From NCBI RefSeq assembly GCF_932274485.2, contig NC_065883.2:45416539-45480538 (forward strand): DNA of 64,000 nt, in the 5' to 3' direction. The notes below the pieces were generated by a model. That model made no database searches. It was given only the letters and a program-made list of their open reading frames with translations, and was not told where the DNA came from. Below, one piece after another: positions 52,940-63,532 of the stretch (positions are counted from its first letter, which is position 1; every line of letters starts with the position of its first letter). The translations under genes were made by a program, and so were the position numbers. The DNA comes from Patella vulgata. Lineage: Eukaryota; Mollusca; Gastropoda; Patellidae.

Positions 52940-54419
52940 CTCAGCCAAATTAAAAACTTGACACTCGGGATTTTTGGGAATAGATTTTTAATATTTGGTT
53001 TAAGGCAACTATTTTAGTGTTATGTTGTGCACAGACGACCTTGACATCAACAGAAAGCAAGAATTACGTCTCGTCGAAAGTCCTTGACATTGATAACGTT
53101 CGTGATGTCACAGTACCCCCCAAAATGAAATTCACAGACTTGGAGAACAATCGGAATAAAGTGTTTAGTAACGGTTGTGGCCTCCTCTAGCGTCTCGTAC
53201 TGCCACACAACGTCTTCTCATGGATCTCAGAACATTAGTAAACACTACCCGAGGAAGACGTCGCCACTGCTCAGCAAGAGCATGTTGAAGGTCCTGCAAC
53301 GTCAGTGGTGGATTCACTTGCTGACGAACACGTCGACCCAGTTCGTCCCAGATATGTTCAATAGGATTAAGGTCGGGGCTAAGCGACGGCCAATCCAGGA
53401 CACCGGCATTTCTTAGAAAATTCTGGGTAGCAATTGCTGTATGGGGTCGAGCATTGTCTTGTTGAAACGTTAGTCCAGGCCCATGTCTCTGCATAAACGG
53501 AAGAAGAACAGGTTGCAAAATTTGACCCCTGTACTGGACAGCATTTAAGTTCCCTTGAACAACAAGAGGAGAACGTCCATGTGCACAAAAAGAACCCCAA
53601 ACCCTGACGCTGCCGCCACCAAATCGGTCAACTTCTCTAACGCATACTTGAGCGTAACGTTCACCTCGTCTGCGGTACACTCGGACCCTGCCATCGGCAA
53701 ATCTCAAAGTGAATCGAGATTCGTCACTAAAGACAACCGAATTCCATTGTCTTTGAGTAAATCTTATGTGTCTTGTGGCCCACACAAGTCGGTTACGGCG
53801 AGGAAGAGGTGTCAATATTGGTCCATTATAGGGCCTCCGAGCTCGAAGTCCAGCAGCCTGCAAGCGATTTCGAACAATTTGTGAAGTTACCCTTCCACCA
53901 AACATCTCTCTACTTGTGGAGGTTGCAGTGACAAATCTGTTTCTAAGATGACGTAATCGTATTGCTTGATCTTCCTGGAGTGACGTCGCACGTGGCGCTC
54001 CCGCCCTTGGGCGGTCGGCAATAGTTCCAGTTTGAAGCACTCTCATTCTGAGATTAATTATTGTCTGGCGTGAACAATTAAAGGCTCTTGCAACAGTGAC
54101 CACAGACTGACCAGCATAGAGCCTACCTATAGCACGTTGACGTTCTACATTTGAAAGGCGCGGCATTTCTAACAAAGATGAAAATAACAATTTTAATTTG
54201 TTTTTCCAGTTCAAGTTACGTGTGCGTGTTCAGTTTAAGCAAACTTGCACCGATTGACCTCACGAGTTTTTGTTTGCACATGTTTTTCAGGTTTATCATC
54301 TTTATATGCTCAAAGGGGATCCACGTGACTATCGTTAGAAACACTTTAAAATTTATTTGACTTACTAGAAAAATTTTTTTGTTGAAATTCATCAGTGTCA
54401 GGTTTTTAATTTGGCTGAG
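52940..54419 (-). mobile_element. Tc1-like transposon, family 3, near-complete
   Basis: Ends CTCAGCCAAATTAAAAACTT and its complement, each flanked by TA. 1480 bp. Encloses an uninterrupted transposase frame. Confidence 0.92.
53165..54166 (-). CDS. Tc1-like transposase (family 3), open frame with small in-frame losses
   Basis: 333 codons from the ATG at 54166 (MPRLSNVERQRAIGRLYAGQ), a start shared by the other copies; the frame is open further upstream. HTH FNCSRQTIINLRMRVLQTG, linker RPRAGAPRA, VVFSDESRFTLRF (first Asp), GGGSVRVWGSFCAHG, FQQDNARPHTAIATQNFLRN (second Asp), SPDLNPIEHIWDELG (Glu), end RDARGGHNRY. Relative to copies at 27719 and 35470 it lacks two residues (VQ before LDWP), making the second-Asp-to-Glu gap 32 instead of 34, and one Val before VQGNLN. 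GGGSVMVWG has become GGGSVRVWG. So the frame is open but activity is doubtful. Confidence 0.92.
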   Translation of the reverse strand: MPRLSNVERQRAIGRLYAGQSVVTVARAFNCSRQTIINLRMRVLQTGTIADRPRAGAPRATSLQEDQAIRLRHLRNRFVTATSTSREMFGGRVTSQIVRNRLQAAGLRARRPYNGPILTPLPRRNRLVWATRHIRFTQRQWNSVVFSDESRFTLRFADGRVRVYRRRGERYAQVCVREVDRFGGGSVRVWGSFCAHGRSPLVVQGNLNAVQYRGQILQPVLLPFMQRHGPGLTFQQDNARPHTAIATQNFLRNAGVLDWPSLSPDLNPIEHIWDELGRRVRQQVNPPLTLQDLQHALAEQWRRLPRVVFTNVLRSMRRRCVAVRDARGGHNRY

Positions 54420-54689
54420 TATATTTACTTCTGTGCACTCCTCTGCCGCTCTAAAAATCATTTTATACATTCAAAAATTGTAATCTTTGATCATCAATAT
54501 ATGAAATTCAGCCATGTTCCAGTCGCGATAGATGGCAGACCTGGATAATTGCGCCTTACAGCGAATTCCTTCTGATTTATTCAAGAACTGATCTAGGTCG
54601 GGGAAACCTTCTCGTTTGCTATAAATAATATGTTTCTTTGTGCTTGTAGCCTACCTCAATTATTACACAACAAACGGTCGAGCTCAACG

Positions 54690-55734
54690 CCCTTAAAAAT
54701 GACAATTTAGCATAGCAAGCGGTTGCCATGCAAGATACGCCCACATTTTGCAAAAGATGGACAGAGAACAAGCTAAAAAATTAAAGTGATCTTTGTACAA
54801 TCTGGGACCATAAACCAGCAAGTGACGGTCCGATATGCACCAACATTGAAAGGAACCGAGATCTTTTGGATATTAACATAAAATTTTAATAAGTTTACAA
54901 CTTATAGAGGGTCCACAACAACCTTGGTATTAGGCTACATACTATTACACTATTTGTGTACAAGGAGCAGCCATTTTGTCGGGTAATTTCAGTCCGATTT
55001 TCACAAAATTTGAACTCCGCCATCATTTGTGCGTAACCGTGATATATTTAAACTTAAAATTATAACCTTTACAGGCACCACAAGCTGAAAACGTGACTTT
55101 TTGTTAAATCTGGGAGGGGCCACACCGTAATCCAGGAAGTTACGATCTGATATGAGCAACTGTCAAAAGAAACTAAGATCTTTGGGTTATACACATACAG
55201 TTCAAGATTTATCAAAATTGGTTAAAAATTGTGACTTCTAGAGGGCCCACAACCTTGGTATTACATACTTATACACAATTTGTGTATACAGAGCAGCCCA
55301 TTTGTCGGGCAGTTTTGGTCCGATTTTCATGAAATTCGAACTCATCAGGATAGTAATGGTTAAAACGTTTTTGTTTTTTTAAACTGAATACAAATTGTGA
55401 TGTCTAGAGGGTCAACAATCTAAAAACATGATTTTCTTTAACAATCAGGGCCCATAATCCAGGAAGTTGCATCTGATATGCACAAACATCGAAAGGAACT
55501 AAGATCTTGAGGTTATAAAGATACATTTCCAAGCCTCAAGTTTCATCACAACCTGATACAAATTGTGACCGTCCACCAGCTAAAGTAAAAACGTGATTTT
55601 CAGTGCAATCAGTGGCCATTAACAATAAAGTGGTCCGACACATGTCAATTTCGAAAGGAACCGAGATCTTTGGAAAATTTTAGATAATATTGTGATCTGT
55701 CGAGCGCCCATAAACAAATTGTGGACTGACATCC
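54690..55734. repeat. Degenerate ~335-bp array, first segment
   Basis: Begins 'gctcaacgcccttaaa' then 'gatacgcccacattttgc'. Repeated phrases: 'aggaagttac', 'aaggaaccgagatcttt', 'aattgtgacctctagaggg', 'cagccattttgtcgggc', 'ccgattttca'. Interrupted by a SINE at 55735. No coding sequence. Confidence 0.75.
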
Positions 55735-56062
55735 AATGAATGAATGAATGAAAAGTGGTTTAACATCCTAGTCCTAATCTGGGCTAATCAAGACGGGCAT
55801 ACGCCATACAGTGTGCTATGGCCTACTCTTATATCGAATTCCAACTGCCAAGGGATCTTCTACGCGCACACAAATGTGTACACAGGACCTGTTTTCCGTC
55901 TCATCCGAATGACTAGACAGCTGTCCTTATCAGGCCCTCAGTCCTGCATCACTGACAAGGGGAAAACCACGCCGGGAAATCTGGATGAACTTTCTCGGCC
56001 AATGTAGGGATCGAACACCCAACCTCCAGGCTAGCGAGCCAGCGTCTTACCCACGTGATCCC
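55735..56062 (-). mobile_element. tRNA-headed SINE copy
   Basis: GAATGAATGAATG tail on the left, GACGGGCATACGCCATACAG, GATCTTCTACG, core, and the head with GATCGAACACCC (B box, complement) and GCTAGCGAGCCAGCG. Near full length. No certain target duplication. Confidence 0.85.
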
Positions 56063-56304
56063 CCTGGACTGGCGTCCAGACAGGGTGGGGGGCGAGTCAG
56101 GTGGACGACATGATATACCGGTACGGTCACATGAAAATGTGAGAAACTTCCAAAATGTGGGCATATAAAAAACCGTAAGCTTATATTATCCAACATTGAT
56201 ATACATGTACGTAAATTATTGTGATACGAGTTGAAATAATAGTGGATTTGGTTACAAGTTGAACTTCACAAATTACTTGGAAATCAAATTTGAAGGGGCC
56301 ATTA

Positions 56305-56610
56305 GACACAAACTGGGCTAATGATGAAGACGGGCATATGAGGGAAATTTTGCCCGGGCAGCGGCCCACTCTTATATCGAATTCTAACTGTCAAGGGATC
56401 TTTTACGTGCACGCCAATGTGTACACAGGCCCTCGGTTTTTTCGTACCATCTGAATGACTAGACAGCTGTCCATGCCAGATCCTCCATCTTGCATCACTG
56501 ACAAAGGGTAACCACGTGAAAAATATGGATGAACTTTCTCGGCCAATGCAGGGCTCGAACACCTGACCTCCAGGCCAGCGAGCCAGCGTCTTACCCACTT
56601 AGCGCTATTA
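56305..56610 (-). mobile_element. tRNA-headed SINE copy
   Basis: Same family: GACACAAACTGGGCTAATGA, GGGATCTTTTACGTGC, TGGATGAACTTTCTCGGCCA, CTCGAACACC and GCCAGCGAGCCAGCG. Two of these copies lie within 0.6 kb in the same orientation. Confidence 0.85.
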
Positions 56611-56774
56611 TTAGTCACCAAAACTGTTAAATAAATGTGGACCTATTTTTTTTATTATTTTAAATTAAAAATGACAATTTGGTATAAAGAACAGCAAATA
56701 TTCATATAAATTACAGTTGGTAAATAAAATTGGTATTTTTTTGGTGAATGTGATTAATAATTAATGTCAATTTA
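56611..56774. other. Short AT-rich spacer between SINE copies
   Basis: Nothing recognised. Confidence 0.3.
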
Positions 56775-56915
56775 TCACCCCAGAGAGGGAGAGAGAGAGA
56801 AAGAAAAGGGGGGAGGGGTAATATCCACTGACACAAACTAGGTCATTTCGGGACTAACATTTCAATAATTCGCTTACGCGTAGGGGTCTTAAGCAGTGGG
56901 AGGAAACCGGATCAC
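56775..56915 (-). mobile_element. Second SINE-like repeat copy
   Basis: GAGAGAGAGAGAAAG, then ACACAAACTAGGTCATTTCG, 'cgcgtaggggtctta' and 'gggaggaaaccgga', in the order of 45030-45201. Confidence 0.75.
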
Positions 56916-56924
56916 CCCAAATAA

Positions 56925-58490
56925 TAAACCAGCGGCTGCCAGGCAGGATACGCCCACATTTCGTAAGAGATGGATAGAGAACAAGCAAAAAACAAAAACA
57001 AGTTTTTGTACAATCAGGGGTCATAATCCAGAAAGTTATGGTCTGAAATGCGCAAATATCAAAAGGGACTGAGATTTTTGGAATATAAAGATATGTTTTA
57101 AGTTCCATCAAAATTGGATAAAAATTGTGACCTCTAGAGGGTCCATAACCTTTGAATTACATACTTATATACAATTTGCATACAAAGAGCAAAATTCCAA
57201 TTCAACCTTCATCACGGTGGAATAATGATCTAAACGGTTTTTAAAATCGAAAAAAAAATTGTGACCTCTAGAGTATCCACAAGCTAAAAATGTGATTTTT
57301 CGACCAATCAGGGACCATAATCCAGGAAGTTACGATCCGATATGCGCGAATATCGAAACGAACCAAGATCTTTGGGTTATAAACATGCATTTCAAGTACC
57401 TCTAGAGTGTCCACAAGCTAAAAATGTGATTTTTCATACAATCAGGGGCCATAATTCATGAAATTTCGATCCAATATGCGCGAATATACAAAAACAACCA
57501 AGATCTTTGGTTATAAACATGCATTTCAAGTTTCATCAAAATCGGCACAAAATTGTGACCTCCATAGGGCCCACAACCTTGATACACCAGATATTTACAC
57601 TATTTGCGTACGAGGGGCGGCCATTTTGTAGGTCAGTTTTGGTCCGATTTTTTTACGAAATTCGAACTCAACCTTCATTTCGGTGTAACGGTGATATAAT
57701 CAAATGTTTTTTGAAATCGGATAATAATTGTGACCTTCAGAGGGACCACAAGCGAAAAAAAGCGATTTTTCGTACAATCAGGGGCCATAATTCAGGAAGT
57801 TACGATCCGATATGCGCAAATATTGAAAGGAACCAATATCGTTGTGGGTTATAAACATGCATTTCAAGTTTCATCAAAATCGGATTAAAATTGTGACCTC
57901 TACAGGGTCCACCCACAACCTTGATACACCATATTTTTACACTATTCGCGTACAAGCCATTTTGTCCGGCAGTTTGGTCCGATTTTCATGACATTCGAAC
58001 TCAACCTTCATTACGATGTAACGGTGATATAATCAAACGGTTTTTTTTAAATCGGATAATAATTGTAACCTCCAGAGGGACAAGCTAAAAAAAAAAGTGA
58101 TTTTTCGTACAATCAGGGGACATAATTCAGGAAGTTACAATTCGATATGCGCCAATATCGAAAGGAACCAAGATCTTTGGGTTATAAACATGCATTTCAA
58201 GTTTCATCAAAATCGGATCAAAATTGTGTCCTCTAGAGTGTCAACAAGCTAAAAATCCATGAAGTTATGGTCCGATACATGCCAATATCGAAAAGAACCG
58301 AGACCTTAGGGACATAAAGCTATATTTCAAGTTTCGTTGAAATCGGATACAAATTGTGACCTGTAGTGGACGGACGTCCGGACGGTGAAACAGGTGCGGC
58401 TTATAAAAATGTCATATCTTATCAACAAAAAATTACAGTGCTAGCATTAAAATATGCATTTTAGACTGCTCAACACCCTTAATACTGGTG
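56925..58490. repeat. Degenerate ~335-bp array, second segment
   Basis: 'caatcaggggccataattca' recurs near 57441, 57775 and 58111 (spacing 334 and 336), with shorter units at 57010 and 57305. Each unit contains 'aaccaagatctttgg', 'atttcaagtttcatcaaaat', 'attgtgacctc' and 'cattttgt'. Ends 'gtggacggacgtccggacgg' then 'gactgctcaacacccttaa'. No gene. Confidence 0.8.
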
Positions 58491-58596
58491 AAACTTAAAC
58501 ATTATTAATGTGAGCATTTCTAATACGGACCTCCAACTTTCACATCACCCCAGTGTGAGTACTATAGACCTACCTACACTATATTCTACGATTTTA

Positions 58597-60132
58597 TGCC
58601 CCATTGACACTTTCCCGCATTTTGAATCCGCAATGGTAATCATTAATGCGTACCAATGCGGGTGGATATCATGTATATTTCACCTGTCAATCAAATAGTT
58701 CGTGCCGTTGCTGACCAACCTTTGCTCATAGTATGCAAAATCTGTCCGCACTGGTGCGCATTCGTACCATGTTAGTTGTCTCTCATGTGTCCCGCATCGT
58801 CCATCATTGCCCCGTCACAGTACGCAATATCTGCGGATAGTTTGCGCACAGTTTGCGCAGGTGACCGCGCACTTGCACTATGGTTACGCTAGTGTACTCA
58901 CTTTTAAGTATGCGTGACCATTTTGTGAGTTATTTTGTGGCACGCACTGGCACGCTTCATAGAAATAGTATATATATATATAGGAAAGGTATTCCGTCGG
59001 CAACTCTTCAAAATGATGAACTCCAGAGACTTTGAAGAAAGGAACCTTACTTTGCAAAACGTACATCTTACAGAATCTGCTGGTCTACTACTTTTGGAAG
59101 AAGATGAAAGTGAACGAAATATTGTTCTACAATCAAAACCTGACACCGATAGAACGTCTGCCTGCAGCAAGACAAGAAAGGCAGGAGACTCTGGGTGAGG
59201 CAATGGTTGACAAGGAGATAACATTTTGGCCATTATGACCAGTTATTGTCGGAACTACACAAGCAAGATCGCAGAGGTTACCGGAACTTCCTACGTATCA
59301 CCCCCGAACTGTTTCAAGAGATGATTGAAAAGTTGACCCCACACCTGAAGAAGAATAAAACATTTATGAGAGAACCCCTTGAAGTTGGCCTGAAGTTAGC
59401 AATCACACTCCGCTTCTTAGCCAGTGGCGATTCCTATGCAAGTCTCCAATACAATTTCAGAGTTGAAGTATGTAAAGCTATCGTCAAGGTCTTACAAGCC
59501 AGAAGTATTAGTTTGTCCTAGAACATAAGACCAGTGGAAGACTATTGCTGAAGGTTTTAGTAGCAGATGGAATTACCACAACTGTCTTGGAGCCGTTGAC
59601 GGCAAGCATGTTGCTATGAAGAACCCCCCCCGTGGAGGCCTCTGATTGGTGCGGCGTCTGTGAGTGAAGCAAACCTGCCAATGAGTATATGAGAGTTAAC
59701 TATGAGCACCAGTGAGTAAATTATGAGCACCAGTGAGTACACTGTGAGGATCAATGGCGGGAAGAATTCCTGACCATTGGCAGATACCTACATCAACCCA
59801 TGAGCACCATTGCTGATTTTGTCGTACCAGTGATGAACCTTGCGCACCAATGCGTGACATTGAGTACCCCTCAGTGCGTGACATAATTTCCATTGACACT
59901 TTTACGCACCGAGTACGCATAGTTTACCAAAATGGTACGCTTTGGTACGCCCTGGAGTGCGTGGCATGAGCTTGGACAAATCCAAGGTTTTGGGTCGGCA
60001 CTGTCACGCATGGCACGCAATGGTACGCATAATTTACGACTGTTTCCCGCGATGGTACGCATAGTTTCCGTCTTGGTACGAACTTTAGCGTACCAAAGCG
60101 TACCACGATTGCGTGAAAGTGTCAATTGGGGC
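58597..60132 (+). mobile_element. PIF/Harbinger element, internally deleted
   Basis: Left end TGCCCCATTGACACTTTCCC, right end (minus strand) TGCCCCAATTGACACTTTCA: ~22-bp imperfect inverted repeats. The subterminal regions are packed with GTACGC, TGCGTACCA, GAGCACC and GCGCAC words on both sides. No certain 3-bp target duplication. An internal copy of the terminal motif ('ccattgacacttttacgcac' near 59891) shows internal rearrangement. Contains a truncated transposase. Confidence 0.75.
59230..59640 (+). pseudogene. PIF/Harbinger transposase (HARBI1-like), truncated
   Basis: HYDQLLSELHKQDRRGYRNF followed by LRITPELFQEMIEKLTPHLK and EVGLKLAITLRFLASGDSYA is the classic lead-in of Harbinger DDE_Tnp_4 proteins. 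After a frame change near 59520 it continues WKTIAEGFSSRWNYHNCLGA and VDGKHVAMKNPP, where the D of GAVDGKH is the first catalytic Asp. The sequence then breaks off into GTACGC-rich DNA, so the second Asp and the Glu are missing. The Myb-like partner protein of autonomous Harbingers is not seen. Confidence 0.85.
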
Positions 60133-61319
60133 AATAGTCTTGACCAGTCAAGTCCGCAATGTGGTCACAGACAGAGCTGCACTTACAATTTTAGCCTGTC
60201 CGATTTGTTTCATGCCTACTATTTGTCATTCAGAATGAAGCAAAAAATGACTTTTTTTTGCATTCCTGTCCTGGGGTCGTCGTCCATCTTGCAAAGTAAA
60301 CCATAGCATTTAATTAACAATTTATTGAGAACTGATTTGAATAAGCAATAAGGTACTGACACGAGACCTGCGTCATATAGATCTAGGCCTAGCCTACAAA
60401 ATGAAATTGGTATCAGTAATGAAAACCAATTTTTTCTTTTTCGTAAAAACTTCAAAGAATTCTGTTCAATTTTAAAACAAAACTGACTTTTCAATATTCT
60501 GATAGAGATCTAAATAGTACATGTATGATCTATCTAGAAGTAGAATAGACCTACAAAAAGGGTAGTTTATGGGTTTATCATACATGTATATAGATTTCAA
60601 ACTATTACTATTCGTATTAGATCTAGACTAGTAATACTCTATAGGGCCTAATACTTAAAGGCTCAGTACAACTGAATAATATGTCACAATCTTTATTCTG
60701 GTCAACAAATTGTACTATTTTACAATATTCCAATTAATTGATGATACAAATTTCATCTTAACACACCTAATTTTAAAAATTGGAAAAATTCAACTAAATG
60801 ATTTGAAAAGCCTGACGTAAAGCTTTTCAAATATGACTTGGACAAGTAAAATAGGATTTAATGGATAATTTACACAACAGTTAGGACACTAACACATCTA
60901 GTACTTAGAATAAGGCTATTTTTTATTTTCTGGCCTACTGACTTCTAGTAAGTCACGAACTGTTTGTTGTTACACAAGGCTGTCATTGTCAAGCGCCTAC
61001 AAAAGCCCAATTGATAATTGTGTTTGTTTTAATATGCATCTGTTTTCTTTGAAATAATAAAGTGTTATATACTTACCCGTGGTATGTTTTCATCATGAAG
61101 CACACCAAAGAAAATCAGTTAAAACAACGATAAGTGAGTATACTGATGAGTTTTATACTCATAACAGAATAGTGATTAATTCGTATGTATCTCTATACTC
61201 ACCCGTGTTATCTACGACTACAATTGATACACTATTCGAGGCTTTGAGCAAGTAAAATTAGGTTCACAACAAATCTACATGTCCATAAACAGATTTATAA
61301 ATCTTTAAAAACAATGTGA
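60133..61319. other. Unassigned AT-rich DNA
   Basis: No gene, repeat array or element end recognised. A small inverted word pair (GAGTATACTGATGAG...ACTCAT) occurs near 61135. Confidence 0.4.
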
Positions 61320-62950
61320 ATAAATTAATTGAAGACGCTAAAATTAAATTTTACTCTGATAAAATAGAAAATGACGAAAACAGACAAAAAGACCTGTATA
61401 AAGTTGCGAATTCCCTTTTGGACCATAATGTGAGCGTACTATTCTCCCGGACAATGATAATGACACTGAACTTGTAAATTTATTCTCTGATTTCTTTCAA
61501 ATAAAAATACAGAAAATACGAACTGAACTTGATGATTTAAATAAAACTATTTTGATAAGTTAGAAAATTCTGTTTATTTAGAAAATTTTAACTTGGTTAG
61601 TGAATCTTTTGTTTTAAAGCTAATTAAATCGTCTGCTCCTAAATCTTGTTCATTAGATCCTGTTCCGACTTCTGTTCTTAACGACTTTCTAGACGAAGTT
61701 ATTCCAGTTTTTACCAATATTATTAATTCTTGTATATCATCCTCTACTATCCCCAACGTTTTCAAACAAGCTTATGTTACCCCTTCAATTAAAATCTGGA
61801 TCCTAATGTTTTTAAAATATTGGAGAAATGTATTGCTTCTCAGATAAAGGCCCATTTACATGATAACTGTTTGTAAGAACCATTTCGAAGTGCTTATAAA
61901 CAATTTCACAATACCGAAACAGCTTTAACCCGGGTTTCAAATGATATTTTAATGGAAATTGATACTAGAAAATGTACATTTCTAATTTTATTAGATTTAT
62001 CTGCTGCTTTCGACACGGTGGACCCTCCATTCTTCTACGTAGACTTCAATTTAAATTCGGTATTTGTGGCTCTGCATTAAATCTTTTAGAAAGCTATCTT
62101 GTGGGTAGAAAGCAGTGTATTACAGTTAATTGTAAATCGTCGTCTGAATCTGTTTTATCATGTGGGGTTCCCCAAGGTTCTGTTCTTGGTCTGATTTTAT
62201 TTACCCTCTATACGTCACCATTAGGTGATATATTGTCAGAAAATATGGTCTCAGCTTTCATTTGTATGCCGACGATACTCAATTATATATTTCATTTAGA
62301 CCTAATTGTCCATCTTCTTTGAATTTATCAAAATTGCAACTTGAGATTAGTGAAATCAGAAAATGGATGTCAAAGAACTTTCTAAAATTGAATGATGATA
62401 AAACCGAATATTTGTTATTAGGCTCAGGGCATCAATTAAGTAAATTTGCACATGATACCCCCCCCCCCCCACCCTGTTATAATAGGTAATTGTGATATAT
62501 TTTCATCTTATTCTGCTCGTAAAATTGGCGCAATCTTTGATAGTTTTATGCTAATGGGAGCTCAAGTAAATAATATTTGTAAATTGTGCTATTTTAATAT
62601 CAGAAATATAGGTAAAATACGTAAATGTATAACTGTAGAGGCCACTAAGTCACTTGTTAATTCTCTGGTCATTTCTCGATTAGATAACTTTAATTCACTT
62701 TTAGTTGGTTTACCTTTAAAGCTTGTAGATAAATTACAAAAAGTACAGAATGCTGCGACTAGACTTGTTACTTTAACTAAGAAACTTTAAATAAGAAATG
62801 TGACCACATAACTCCTGTATTATATAAATTACACTGGTTACCTGTTAAATATCGAATTGATTTTAAGATTTTATTACTTACTTTTAAATGTTTAAATAGG
62901 TTAGCTCCTGTTTACCTCTCACATCTTTTAGAACTGTATACACCTGGCCG
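61320..62950 (+). pseudogene. LINE ORF2 reverse transcriptase remnant
   Basis: In order: DLYKVANSLLDHN (pre-RT), [54 protein letters not shown] (motif A with the catalytic Asp), GVPQGSVLGLILFTLYTSPL (motif B), YADDTQLYISF (motif C), LNDDKTEYLLLGS, and the thumb/C-terminal stretch RKCITVEATKSLVNSLVISR. These fall into at least five frames with stops, so the copy is dead. Motif wording favours L2/CR1 over RTE or Jockey. Confidence 0.85.
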
Positions 62951-63240
62951 AATATTACGTACATCAGATAAACTACTTTTTTTTTTAGCCCAAAACTGTT
63001 CAACTAGTCTCTTACGGTCAGCGCTCTTTTAGTTATCAACCACCTGTTTTATGGAATAATCTACCATTTAGTTTAAGATGTTGTACAACTCTATATTCTT
63101 TAAAAAAAAACAACTTAAAACACATTTATTTAATTAGGATACAATCGTTAACATGTCCATAATCTTGTTGTTTATGTAAGATTGTCACTTTGTAAACTGC
63201 CCCTGAACATGTTATATGAAAGGGCGCACTATAAATATGC

Positions 63241-63268
63241 TGTAATAATAATAATAATAATAATAAAT
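63241..63268. repeat. AAT microsatellite, LINE tail
   Basis: About eight TAA/AAT trinucleotides directly at the LINE 3' end, used as the element's tail. Confidence 0.85.
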
Positions 63269-63274
63269 AAAACA

Positions 63275-63532
63275 TTAAACATTAAGATTTTTCGACTGTT
63301 TCGTTTAATTTAACGTTTTTAGATTATGAAAACGCAACGTTTAAAAAACTAAGATCCAATAGAATCAATATAAAGGCATGAATAAATATATTAATAATGT
63401 TCAAAGAATTATAAGTTAAAACGTTACATACTTTATTCTATAAGAAATAGTTTACTAATGTGTACAGGAGGTCTGAATAGGCTTAGAAAATAACTTTGTA
63501 TCAGATGGTTCATTTGATGTTCTTGAAATATA
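63275..63532. repeat. AACGTT-rich dispersed repeat, copy 2
   Basis: Diverged relative of 29440-29830, same orientation, cut off by the following Tc1 element at 63533. Confidence 0.5.

Larger units (their letters stand above)
42293..54419. repeat. Large duplicated block, copy B
   Basis: Collinear with 19499-28949. The BEL fossil continues below 42293 here, so copy A's left edge is a duplication or deletion breakpoint. The right edge is the family-3 Tc1 terminus, TA-flanked here but not in A, suggesting B is closer to the source. Confidence 0.8.
61320..63268 (+). mobile_element. LINE of the L2/CR1 group, 5'-truncated and decayed
   Basis: The ORF2 RT part plus C-terminus in several frames, ending in an (AAT)n tail at ~63241-63268, preceded by 'gggcgcactataaatatgct', a 3' UTR style typical of L2/CR1 LINEs. 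No endonuclease domain remains. Confidence 0.85.

Noticed and set aside
59932-60306. 124-codon frame across the Harbinger right end
   Set aside because: Produced by GTACGC-type words and runs out of the element into unrelated DNA.
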